This document shows, piece by piece, positions 1 through 5,804 of a stretch of DNA of 6,902 nt; the first letter of the stretch is position 1, and each line of letters begins with the position of its first letter. Below the pieces are notes generated by a model. That model did no database searches. It worked only from the letters and a program-made list of their open reading frames with translations, and was not told the origin of the DNA. This DNA comes from Lysobacterales bacterium (GTDB lineage Bacteria > Pseudomonadota > Gammaproteobacteria > Xanthomonadales > Xanthomonadaceae). Position numbers and translations under genes: made by a program. The stretch spans positions 1 through 6,902 of the forward strand of contig JAATFS010000092.1 in the NCBI GenBank assembly GCA_015655035.1, given 5' to 3'.

Positions 1-264
1 GGACTCGATCGCGAGGCGATCCGTCGCCGTGCCGAGCAGGGGGGCGTGATCGATCCGGGCACGCCGCTGAGCGATGCCGCATTGGACGAACTTATTTTCA
101 GCCCTGGCCTCACTACCCGCGAGCAGGCGGAGCCGCTGGCGGGCCGCGGCATCGGCATGGATGTCGTGCGCAGCGAAGTGGCACGGCTCGGCGGTTCGGT
201 GGCGCTGCATTCGGTGCGCGGCCGTGGACTGGTCGTCGGCTTGCATCTGCCGCCGACGCGGTAG
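1..264 (+). CDS. CheA-type sensor histidine kinase, C-terminal fragment (5' end outside window)
   Basis: The reading frame is open from base 1 to a TAG at 262-264, giving the last 87 residues of a protein that begins outside the window. It shows the final part of a CheA-like HATPase domain. An L-I-F-x-P-G-L-T-T lid segment is followed by the G2 box GRGIGMDVV, then a G-x-V-x-x-x-S-x-x-G-x-G stretch and a closing LP strand. In this family the domain binds ATP and phosphorylates a histidine for a chemotaxis, pilus or similar signalling response regulator. The protein ends at LPPTR, exactly where CheA and PilL/ChpA proteins normally continue into a CheW-like domain (and often a receiver). The other two forward frames just downstream do not read as CheW. 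It has no obvious link to the glycan genes that follow. The family is confident; the cellular pathway cannot be told from this fragment. Confidence 0.8.
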   Translation, partial: GLDREAIRRRAEQGGVIDPGTPLSDAALDELIFSPGLTTREQAEPLAGRGIGMDVVRSEVARLGGSVALHSVRGRGLVVGLHLPPTR

Positions 265-291
265 CGGCAGGCCCCGCGTTTGCAGTGTCGA

Positions 292-313
292 GATCGGCCG
301 GCTCTGGCCGGTT
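292..313 (+). terminator. Weak hairpin after the CheA-like gene
   Basis: An imperfect inverted repeat lies 27 bases past the stop codon. The core is a 5-bp stem CGGCC/GGCCG around a 6-base loop, extendable to 8 pairs if two G-U pairs are allowed. No T-run follows, so it is at best a weak intrinsic terminator. The rest of 265-437 shows no convincing promoter; there is an 8-bp palindrome ATCGCGAT at 354-361 of unknown meaning. Confidence 0.25.
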
Positions 314-437
314 ATGCCGACATCCGCAGTGCGAATTGCGAATCCGGTGGTTTATCGCGATCCCGGCGTATCGCATGATGAGGGCTTGGCGCCGCAGGTG
401 TTGCCGGCGTCCCTCATCCGACGATGGAGCCCTGCCG

Positions 438-1493
438 ATGACCGAACGCCGCCATTTCCTCAAGACTGCCGCACTGGGGGCGCTTGCCAGCGGCCTGGGC
501 ACGCTGGGATTGCATGCCCAGGCGGCCGCGGCCGGCGCGAAGCTGCCGTCCTTGCGACGCGGCGGCGCGCGCGTGGTGTCGACCTGGGATTTCGGAGTGG
601 CGGCGAACCAGGCCGCTTGGACGATCCTGTCCAGCGGCGGCAGCGCGCTGGACGCGGTGGAAGCCGGCGTGCGCGTGCCGGAGGCCGACCCGAACAATCC
701 AACCGTGGGCTTCGGCGGCTACCCGGACCGCGACGGCCGGGTGACGCTGGATGCCTGCATCATGGACCACCTCGGCAACTGCGGCGCGGTGGCGGCGATG
801 GAGGATGTGGTGCATGCGATCTCGGTCGCGCGCGCCGTGATGGAGAAAACCCCGCACGTGATGCTGGTGGGCGATGGCGCGCGGCAGTTCGCGTTGGCGC
901 AAGGGTTTCAGCGTACCAACCTGTTGACCCCGGCGGCCGAACAGGCCTGGAAGGAGTGGTTGAAGACCTCCCGCTACGCGCCCGAGGCCAATGTCGAGAA
1001 CCGTGCCTGGCGCGATGGCAAGTTGCCGGGCGGTAAGACCAATCACGACACCATCGGCATGCTGGCGCTGGATGCACACGGCAATCTGTCCGGGGCATGC
1101 ACCACCAGCGGCATGGCGTGGAAGATGCACGGCCGCGTCGGCGACAGCCCGATCATCGGCGCGGGGTTGTATGTCGATAACGAGGTGGGCGGCGCCACCT
1201 CTACCGGTGTCGGCGAGGAAGTGATCCGCAATGTCGGCAGTTTCGCGGTGGTGGAAATGATGCGACAGGGCAAGTCGCCGGCAGCGGCTTGCCGCGAGGT
1301 GGTGATGCGGCTGGTGAGGCGCAAGCCGGAACTGACGCGGACGTTGCAGGTGGGCTTCCTGGCGATGAACCGGCGAGGCGAGGTAGGTGCCTTCTCGATC
1401 CAGAAGGGCTTCAGCTACGCGGTCTGCGATGCGCAGCGGCAGGATCTGTTGCTGCCGGGCGAAAGCCATTATCACAGCGAGCCCTCGGCATGA
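438..1493 (+). CDS. N4-(beta-N-acetylglucosaminyl)-L-asparaginase (glycosylasparaginase), Tat-exported
   Basis: This 351-residue N-terminal-nucleophile hydrolase cleaves the amide bond between the innermost GlcNAc and asparagine of a glycopeptide stub, releasing aspartate and 1-amino-GlcNAc. The precursor should cut itself at Asp204/Thr205 (motif NHDTIGM) to expose Thr205 as nucleophile. Thr223 (TTSG), Arg233 and Asp236 (GRVGDSP), and Thr256-Gly257 (STGVG) follow. Their offsets from Thr205 (18, 28, 31, 51, 52) equal those I recall for the flavobacterial enzyme (Thr152, 170, 180, 183, 203, 204). Trp50 in STWDFG fits the substrate-binding Trp. The N-terminus ERRHFLK plus a hydrophobic stretch and AQAAA is a twin-arginine signal peptide, so it likely acts in the periplasm. 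The start at 438 is chosen because it begins this signal and has GGAG at 426-429, 8 bases upstream; the same frame runs open to 285 without recognisable protein. It overlaps cutC by ATGA. General isoaspartyl peptidase activity is a less likely alternative. Confidence 0.93.
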   Translation: MTERRHFLKTAALGALASGLGTLGLHAQAAAAGAKLPSLRRGGARVVSTWDFGVAANQAAWTILSSGGSALDAVEAGVRVPEADPNNPTVGFGGYPDRDGRVTLDACIMDHLGNCGAVAAMEDVVHAISVARAVMEKTPHVMLVGDGARQFALAQGFQRTNLLTPAAEQAWKEWLKTSRYAPEANVENRAWRDGKLPGGKTNHDTIGMLALDAHGNLSGACTTSGMAWKMHGRVGDSPIIGAGLYVDNEVGGATSTGVGEEVIRNVGSFAVVEMMRQGKSPAAACREVVMRLVRRKPELTRTLQVGFLAMNRRGEVGAFSIQKGFSYAVCDAQRQDLLLPGESHYHSEPSA

Positions 1494-2233
1494 GCGCAGC
1501 GGGTGGGCTGGAGGTCGCGGCCGATTCGGTGGCGTCGGCGCTGGCCGCGCAGCAGGGCGGCGCGATGCGGGTGGAGCTGTGCGGTGGCCTGGATGGCGGT
1601 GGGCTGACGCCGTCCTGGGGGACCCTGGCGGTGGTGCGCGAGCGATTGCGGATTCCGTTGTATGTGTTGATCCGTCCGCGCGTGGGAGATTTTGTGTTCA
1701 GCGAGGCTGAGGTCGAGGTAATGCGCCGCGACGTGGAGCAATGCGTGCGGCTGGGCTGTGATGGCGTGGTGCTGGGCGCGTTGGATCGGGATGGCGAGGT
1801 GGACGATGCGACCATGCGGGCCCTGATCGAGGCCGCCGGCACGTTGGGTGTCACCTTCCATCGGGCGTTTGACCTGAGCGCTGATCCGGCGCGCGCGCTG
1901 GAACAGGTGATTGCACTGGGTTGTGAGCGCGTGCTGACCTCTGGTGCGCGCGAGACGGCAGAGCAGGGCGCAGAACTGATCGCGGCGCTGGTGCGGCAGG
2001 CCGCTGAACGCCTGAGCGTGATGCCGGGGTCCGGCGTTTCCGAAAACAATCTGGGCGCGTTGCGCTTGCGTACCGGCGCGCATGAATTCCATGGCTCGGC
2101 ACGCGGTCCGGTGGCATCGCGCGCGCGGGTGCGGCATCCGCATATCGATAGCCTGGGCGGCGATTACCAGCAGACCGACGTGGAGCGGGTGCGGCGGATG
2201 GTGGCGCTGTTGGAGGGCGCCAGTGGAGCATGA
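1490..2233 (+). CDS. cutC: CutC family protein (TIM-barrel, historically 'copper homeostasis')
   Basis: This 247-residue protein has no signal peptide, so it should be cytoplasmic. The CutC signatures appear in order: RVELCGGLDGGGLTPS (residues about 27-42), LIRPRVGDFVFS (about 61-72), GCDGVVLGALDRDGEVD, TFHRAFDLS, RVLTSGARET, and VMPGSGVSENN near the C-terminal phosphate-binding-like loop. Length is normal for the family. The ATG lies inside the stop of the glycosylasparaginase gene (ATGA at 1490-1493) and has no clear Shine-Dalgarno of its own, so translation is probably coupled to the upstream gene. The same frame is open further upstream (from 1289), but that part is antisense-free shadow of the preceding gene and CutC homology begins near residue 25. 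The copper role is weakly supported: the E. coli cutC phenotype was later traced to the small RNA MicL. The context argues for a role in sugar or glycosylamine catabolism. The family is sure; the function is open. Confidence 0.92.
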   Translation: MSAAGGLEVAADSVASALAAQQGGAMRVELCGGLDGGGLTPSWGTLAVVRERLRIPLYVLIRPRVGDFVFSEAEVEVMRRDVEQCVRLGCDGVVLGALDRDGEVDDATMRALIEAAGTLGVTFHRAFDLSADPARALEQVIALGCERVLTSGARETAEQGAELIAALVRQAAERLSVMPGSGVSENNLGALRLRTGAHEFHGSARGPVASRARVRHPHIDSLGGDYQQTDVERVRRMVALLEGASGA

Positions 2234-2286
2234 GCGGCCCGGCCTGCGCGCGTGTATCTAGACAGATCCAGGTCGGGGCGGCTGGC

Positions 2287-2300
2287 TGTTAACGATACCT
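2287..2300 (+). promoter_or_regulatory. Candidate LacI-family operator upstream of the fucosidase
   Basis: The 14-mer TGTTAACGATACCT is an imperfect palindrome centred on CG, as LacI-family operators usually are. From memory, the XylR box of Xanthomonas campestris is TGGTAGCGCTAACA; in its reverse-complement orientation this site matches 11 of 14 positions. It sits 73 bases before the fucosidase start and overlaps a possible -35 element, the position expected for repression. Xanthomonas glycan loci are controlled by LacI-type regulators (XylR, NagQ), so sugar-relieved repression is plausible. It was found by eye and has no statistical test behind it. Confidence 0.4.
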
Positions 2301-2316
2301 ATTTATTATCTATTAA
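2289..2316 (+). promoter_or_regulatory. Putative promoter of the fucosidase gene
   Basis: This is the most AT-rich stretch in the window. A possible -35 TTAACG (2289-2294) and -10 TATTAA (2311-2316) are 16 bases apart; a second -10-like TATTAT lies at 2304-2309. A 6-bp inverted repeat TATTTA/TAAATA spans 2300-2319, and ATACC occurs twice 22 bases apart (2295 and 2317). The exact boxes are uncertain. The leader after it contains a 10-bp GC palindrome (2338-2347) and the ribosome binding sequence GAGGAA (2362-2367), 5 bases before the start codon. Confidence 0.4.
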
Positions 2317-2372
2317 ATACCATATGCTCCAATTCCGGGCGGCCGCCGGTCGCCGATCCACGAGGAACTGCG

Positions 2373-3752
2373 ATGTCCCAACACCCGCTCTCCCCGTTGC
2401 GCTGGTTGACCGCTCTAGGCCTGAGTGCCTTGGTCCTGCCGGTTGCGATTGCCCAGAACTTTGCCGACGTCACCCCATCGCCGCAGCAGGTGGCATGGCA
2501 GGATCTGGAGTTCGGGGTCATTGTCCATTTTGGTACCAATACCTATCTGGACCGCGAGTGGGGCGACGGCACCGCCAGTCCCAAGCTGTTCAATCCCGAT
2601 CAGGTGGATCCGGCGCAATGGGCGCGTGCGTCCAAGGCCGCAGGTGCCAAATATCTGATCCTGGTCGCCAAGCACCACGATGGATTCTCGCTGTGGCCCA
2701 CCAGCGAGAGCGAATACTCGGTGAAGAGCAGCCCGTGGCTGGGGGGCAAGGGCGACCTGGTCAAGCTGACCAGCGAGGCCGTGCGCAAGGAGGGCATGGG
2801 CTTCGGCATCTACCTGTCGCCGTGGGATCGCCACGAACCCAAGTACGCCGACGTCAAGGCCTATGACAAGTTCTATGCCGCGCAGCTGGTCGATCTGGCT
2901 TCGCACTACGGCCCGCTGACCGAGTGGTGGCTGGACGGCGCCGGCAGTGCCGGGCATGTCTACGATTTCGACAAGTACCTGGAAGAGCTGCGTACCTACC
3001 AGCCCAATGCGATGGTGTTCGCCGATACCGCGCTGTTGGAGTATGGCGACGTGCGCTGGGTCGGCAACGAGGCCGGCGTGATCCAGGGTGAGAACTGGAA
3101 CGTGATCGATCGCCACGGCTACCTGCGCTGGCGCCCGGTCGAGGTGGATACGCCGCTGCATAAATTGCAGTGGTTCTGGCATCCCAATAGCGACCAGACA
3201 CTGAAGAGCGTCGATGAGCTGGTGCAGATCTGGGAGGACAGCGTCGGCCGTGGTGGCCAGCTGGTGCTGGGCATCGCCCCGGACAAGCGCGGTTTGCTGC
3301 CCGATGCCGACGTCAAGCGGCTCGAGGAAATGGGCCAGGCGCTCCATGCGCGTTACGGCACTGAGCGCAATCTGGTGCGTGGCCGGCTGAAATCCGACGA
3401 CAGCGTTGCTGCGGCGGTCGATGGCGACCGCGACACGTTCTGGACGGCTCCGGATGCGCATCGCGCCACGCTGGAATTGCAGTTCAAACAGCCGGTGACC
3501 TTCGACGCGGCGATGTCGATGGAATGGATCAACGCTGGCCAGCAGGTGCAGAAATACGCGGTGGAAGTGTTCCGCGACGGAGCCTGGGTGACGGTGGCAA
3601 AGGCCGAGGCGATCGGTCGGATGAAGATCGACCACTTCCCGGCGGTGACCGCCTCGCGCGTGCGCTTGAACATCCTGTCCAGCGCCGATGCCGCGCATAT
3701 CCGCGAGTTCCAGCTGTTCGACACCGGTAAGGGCGGCACGGCGGTGAAATGA
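2373..3752 (+). CDS. Secreted alpha-L-fucosidase, GH29 (subfamily B-like), with C-terminal F5/8 type C (CBM32-like) domain
   Basis: This 459-residue protein releases alpha-linked fucose with retention, probably alpha-1,3/1,4 branches such as those on plant N-glycans and Lewis a. Residues 1-28 are a Sec signal peptide, cut near AIA-Q, so it acts outside the cytoplasm. The catalytic barrel covers about 35-330 with FGVIVHFG (47-54), KHHDGFSLWPT (100-110) and EWWLDG, where Asp188 is the nucleophile. Glu233 in VGNEAG is the likely acid/base; the 45-residue gap equals D172/E217 in the bifidobacterial GH29-B enzyme AfcB, which is why subfamily B is favoured. Residues about 335-452 (NLVRGRLKS..., VDGDRDTFWTAP, HIREFQLF) form a discoidin-like beta-sandwich that may bind galactose-type sugars. 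ATG 2373 is supported by GAGGAA at 2362-2367 and by the signal peptide. It appears monocistronic, with its own promoter, and converges on the GH35 gene. No defect is seen. Confidence 0.92.
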   Translation: MSQHPLSPLRWLTALGLSALVLPVAIAQNFADVTPSPQQVAWQDLEFGVIVHFGTNTYLDREWGDGTASPKLFNPDQVDPAQWARASKAAGAKYLILVAKHHDGFSLWPTSESEYSVKSSPWLGGKGDLVKLTSEAVRKEGMGFGIYLSPWDRHEPKYADVKAYDKFYAAQLVDLASHYGPLTEWWLDGAGSAGHVYDFDKYLEELRTYQPNAMVFADTALLEYGDVRWVGNEAGVIQGENWNVIDRHGYLRWRPVEVDTPLHKLQWFWHPNSDQTLKSVDELVQIWEDSVGRGGQLVLGIAPDKRGLLPDADVKRLEEMGQALHARYGTERNLVRGRLKSDDSVAAAVDGDRDTFWTAPDAHRATLELQFKQPVTFDAAMSMEWINAGQQVQKYAVEVFRDGAWVTVAKAEAIGRMKIDHFPAVTASRVRLNILSSADAAHIREFQLFDTGKGGTAVK

Positions 3753-3756
3753 GGTC

Positions 3757-3776
3757 CGGCCGCGTTCGCGCGGCTG
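3757..3776 (+). terminator. UUCG-loop hairpin after the fucosidase
   Basis: Five bases past the fucosidase stop, CCGCG and CGCGG enclose the tetraloop TTCG. The stem extends to 8 pairs (one G-U), 3757-3764 with 3769-3776. There is no T-run, so termination would be Rho-independent only weakly, or the hairpin protects the 3' end. Confidence 0.5.
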
Positions 3777-3788
3777 CAACCGTGTCGA

Positions 3789-3806
3789 TACCGGCTGTGC
3801 CCGGTA
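3789..3806. terminator. Second hairpin between the convergent genes
   Basis: TACCGG and CCGGTA form a perfect 6-bp stem around a 6-base loop. An overlapping alternative GCTGT/ACAGC (3794-3798 with 3806-3810) excludes it. Both can form on either strand, so the element could serve the fucosidase and the GH35 operon alike. No T-run is present. The remaining bases up to 3869 show nothing further of note. Confidence 0.35.
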
Positions 3807-3869
3807 CAGCGGCTCCGGATGGCTTCAGGCCAACCGGGGCCGTCGTTGCAATCGGGCTGCGCTATCGGC

Positions 3870-5723
3870 TCAGGGCGTCTTTGCTTCGGCCGGCTTGATC
3901 CATACCGGCTGGACTGCGCCGCTCAGTTGCGGCGCACGCACGCTGTCCAGATCGAATACCACCAGGGTGTTGGCACCGGACTGCTGCCACGACGCCGGCC
4001 AGTACAGCGAGCGTTGCGGGCCAAGTTTCCAGTGGCGGCCGAGGTTGCGGTTGCCGGCCCAGGCGAAGCCCTTGCCGAAGGCGCTCATGTCCAGATAGGT
4101 GTCGGCCGGTGTACCGACTTCAAGCGTGCCGCGATGGAAGGCGGGGCCTTCGATCGTCCGGGTGGTCCAGCCGCGCAGGCTGTCGGGCGAGCGCATCGGC
4201 AGGGGGAATACCTGCCAGCCCTTCACTGCCTGATCCTCGAGCAGCACCGGATCGACCAGGCCGGCGCGGCCATCGGCCATGCGTGGGCCGTAGTTGATGC
4301 GGCCGCTGTTCTCCACCAGCAGGTCCAGCGTGTGCTCGCCGGCCGGGATGTCGATCTGCACCGAAACCTGCTTTAGCCGCCGCTGTACCGAACCGACCTG
4401 CTTGCGATCTAGATAGACGCGTGCGTAGTCGCGGACCTCGCCCAGGTATAGCTCGCCCTTGCGTGGACCCACGATGCGGGTGCGATAGAGGATGTAGCCG
4501 TAGTCCTGGCCGAAGCGCTCCATCGGTTGCGGGTCGTCGCTGGCGATCGGCGCGGGCAGGTTGTCCCATAGCGAGGCCGATTCGTTCAAGCTCGTGGCCG
4601 GCAGCGTGGCGAAGGTGATCGGCGCCGGCAGCGGTGGTGGGCGGATACCGGTGACGCTGGTGATGATGTCGCGGAACGTCTGGAACTTCGGCGTCGGCCG
4701 GCCGGCTTCGTCCAGCACCGCGTCGTAGTCGTAGCTGGTGGTCTGCGGTGCGTAGTGATCGTTCGGATTGCCCTGGAAATTGGCACCGTTCATGAAGCCG
4801 AAGCTGGTGCCGCCGATGAACATGTAGAGGTTCACCGAATAGCCCTGGCGCAGCATCCATTCCAGTTCCTTGGCCTGTTGGCCGGCATCGGTGCTGGCGT
4901 GCGGCTTGCCCCAATGGTCGAACCAGCCGGCCCAGTATTCACCCACCATGCGCGGTTGCCCGGGGCGGAACTTGATCAGTTTGTCGAACGCACTCTTGGC
5001 CTCGCCCGGGGCGAAATTGACCGTCGCCAAGGTGCCGGGCAGGGTGCCGTTGGCGAGCATGTCGGCGCCATCGGCGGTGAACAACAGGCTGCGGTCGAAG
5101 CCCGCGCGGACCAGGCTGTCGCGCACGCTGCGCATGTAGGCGTGGTCGTCGTTGTAGGAGCCGTATTCGTTTTCCACCTGGACCGCGATGATCGGGCCGC
5201 CATCGCGGTTGAGCAGCGGCTTGACCTGCTGTGCCAGTGCCTGCACGTAGGCATCGGCGGCCTTGAGGAACCTGGGGTCGCGGCTGCGCACGTGCAGGTG
5301 CGGATCGGCGAACAACCAGGCCGGATAGCCGCCGGCCTCCCATTCGGCGCAGGCGTACGGGCCGGGGCGCAGGATCACGTTGAGGCCTTCGGCAGCCGCT
5401 GCGCGTACGAAGGCGGCGACATCGTTGTTGCCGCTGAAGTCGAACTGGCCCGGCTGCGGTTCGACCGCGTTCCAGAACACGTAGGTCTCGATGGTGTTGA
5501 GGCCTAGCGCGCGCGCCTTTTGCAGGCGGTCCTGCCAGTAGGCGCGGGGAATGCGCTGGAAATGGATGGCGCCGGAAATGATCTGGTAGGGCTGGCCATC
5601 GCGGGTGAAGTGCTCGCCGGCAGTGGCGAAGGCCGGCCACGTGGACGATGGCTGGGTAGCTGCAATAGCGGGCAGGGACAGGGCAAGCGCGAGGGAGAGC
5701 GTGGACAGGGTTTTGTGGAACAT
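3870..5723 (-). CDS. Secreted beta-galactosidase, GH35
   Basis: This 617-residue retaining exo-beta-galactosidase probably removes terminal beta-1,3 (or 1,4) galactose. Residues 1-21 are a Sec signal peptide (cleavage near AIA-A), so it is periplasmic or secreted. The (beta/alpha)8 barrel spans about 40-350. It has the substrate loop GAIHFQRIP (51-59), ETYVFWNAVEP (79-89), RPGPYACAEWEAGGYPAWL (119-137), Glu186 in VENEYGS as acid/base and Glu262 in GEYWAGWFDHWG as nucleophile. YMFIGGTSFGFMNGANF (300-316) closes the active site. The C-terminal third is beta-rich, like the jelly-roll domains of bacterial GH35 enzymes, and length is normal. AGAGG (5732-5736), 8 bases before the start, supports ATG 5723. 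It follows the GH92 gene after 81 bases on the same strand, so they are probably co-transcribed. Beside a GH29-B fucosidase it fits removal of Lewis a antennae. It may correspond to nixL of the Xanthomonas nix cluster, but I am not certain of that letter. Confidence 0.94.
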   Translation of the reverse strand: MFHKTLSTLSLALALSLPAIAATQPSSTWPAFATAGEHFTRDGQPYQIISGAIHFQRIPRAYWQDRLQKARALGLNTIETYVFWNAVEPQPGQFDFSGNNDVAAFVRAAAAEGLNVILRPGPYACAEWEAGGYPAWLFADPHLHVRSRDPRFLKAADAYVQALAQQVKPLLNRDGGPIIAVQVENEYGSYNDDHAYMRSVRDSLVRAGFDRSLLFTADGADMLANGTLPGTLATVNFAPGEAKSAFDKLIKFRPGQPRMVGEYWAGWFDHWGKPHASTDAGQQAKELEWMLRQGYSVNLYMFIGGTSFGFMNGANFQGNPNDHYAPQTTSYDYDAVLDEAGRPTPKFQTFRDIITSVTGIRPPPLPAPITFATLPATSLNESASLWDNLPAPIASDDPQPMERFGQDYGYILYRTRIVGPRKGELYLGEVRDYARVYLDRKQVGSVQRRLKQVSVQIDIPAGEHTLDLLVENSGRINYGPRMADGRAGLVDPVLLEDQAVKGWQVFPLPMRSPDSLRGWTTRTIEGPAFHRGTLEVGTPADTYLDMSAFGKGFAWAGNRNLGRHWKLGPQRSLYWPASWQQSGANTLVVFDLDSVRAPQLSGAVQPVWIKPAEAKTP

Positions 5724-5787
5724 GCGGCTTGCCTCTGTGGAATTGCGTGTACGGTGATGAAAGTCATGCCTGCGGATACGGCGCGCT

Positions 5788-5799
5788 GGCGGCGCCGCC
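5788..5799. repeat. GC palindrome between the GH92 and GH35 genes
   Basis: GGCGGCGCCGCC is a perfect 12-bp palindrome starting 5 bases after the GH92 stop (reading leftward). With a 4-base loop it folds to a short 4-bp hairpin in the mRNA. It may protect the upstream message or tune the ratio of the two enzymes. GC-rich genomes produce such palindromes by chance, so the functional claim is weak. Confidence 0.3.
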
Positions 5800-5804
5800 G
5801 CACC

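Noticed and set aside
354..361. ATCGCGAT palindrome as an operator for the glycosylasparaginase operon
   Set aside because: Eight-base palindromes are common in such DNA, there is no extended symmetry, and no promoter boxes could be placed beside it.
285..437. In-frame N-terminal extension of glycosylasparaginase
   Set aside because: It would bury the twin-arginine signal inside the protein, and the added residues are Arg/Cys-rich without homology. The start at 438 has a well-placed GGAG.
414..1475. 353-residue open frame on the minus strand opposite glycosylasparaginase
   Set aside because: It is a low-complexity His/Arg-rich shadow without domain signals; the forward frame has every catalytic residue of a known family.
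1289..1489. In-frame N-terminal extension of CutC
   Set aside because: It lies wholly inside the glycosylasparaginase gene in another frame and does not resemble CutC; the start at 1490 gives the usual family length.
2415..3779. 454-residue open frame on the minus strand opposite the fucosidase
   Set aside because: It is a mirror of the fucosidase's codon bias in high-GC DNA. It has no recognisable domain, is rich in His/Arg/Gln/Ala, and lies opposite a gene with intact catalytic motifs.
4755..5507. 250-residue open frame on the plus strand opposite the GH35 gene
   Set aside because: It is a Val/Gly/Ala-rich shadow of the GH35 reading frame and shows no domain or start signal.
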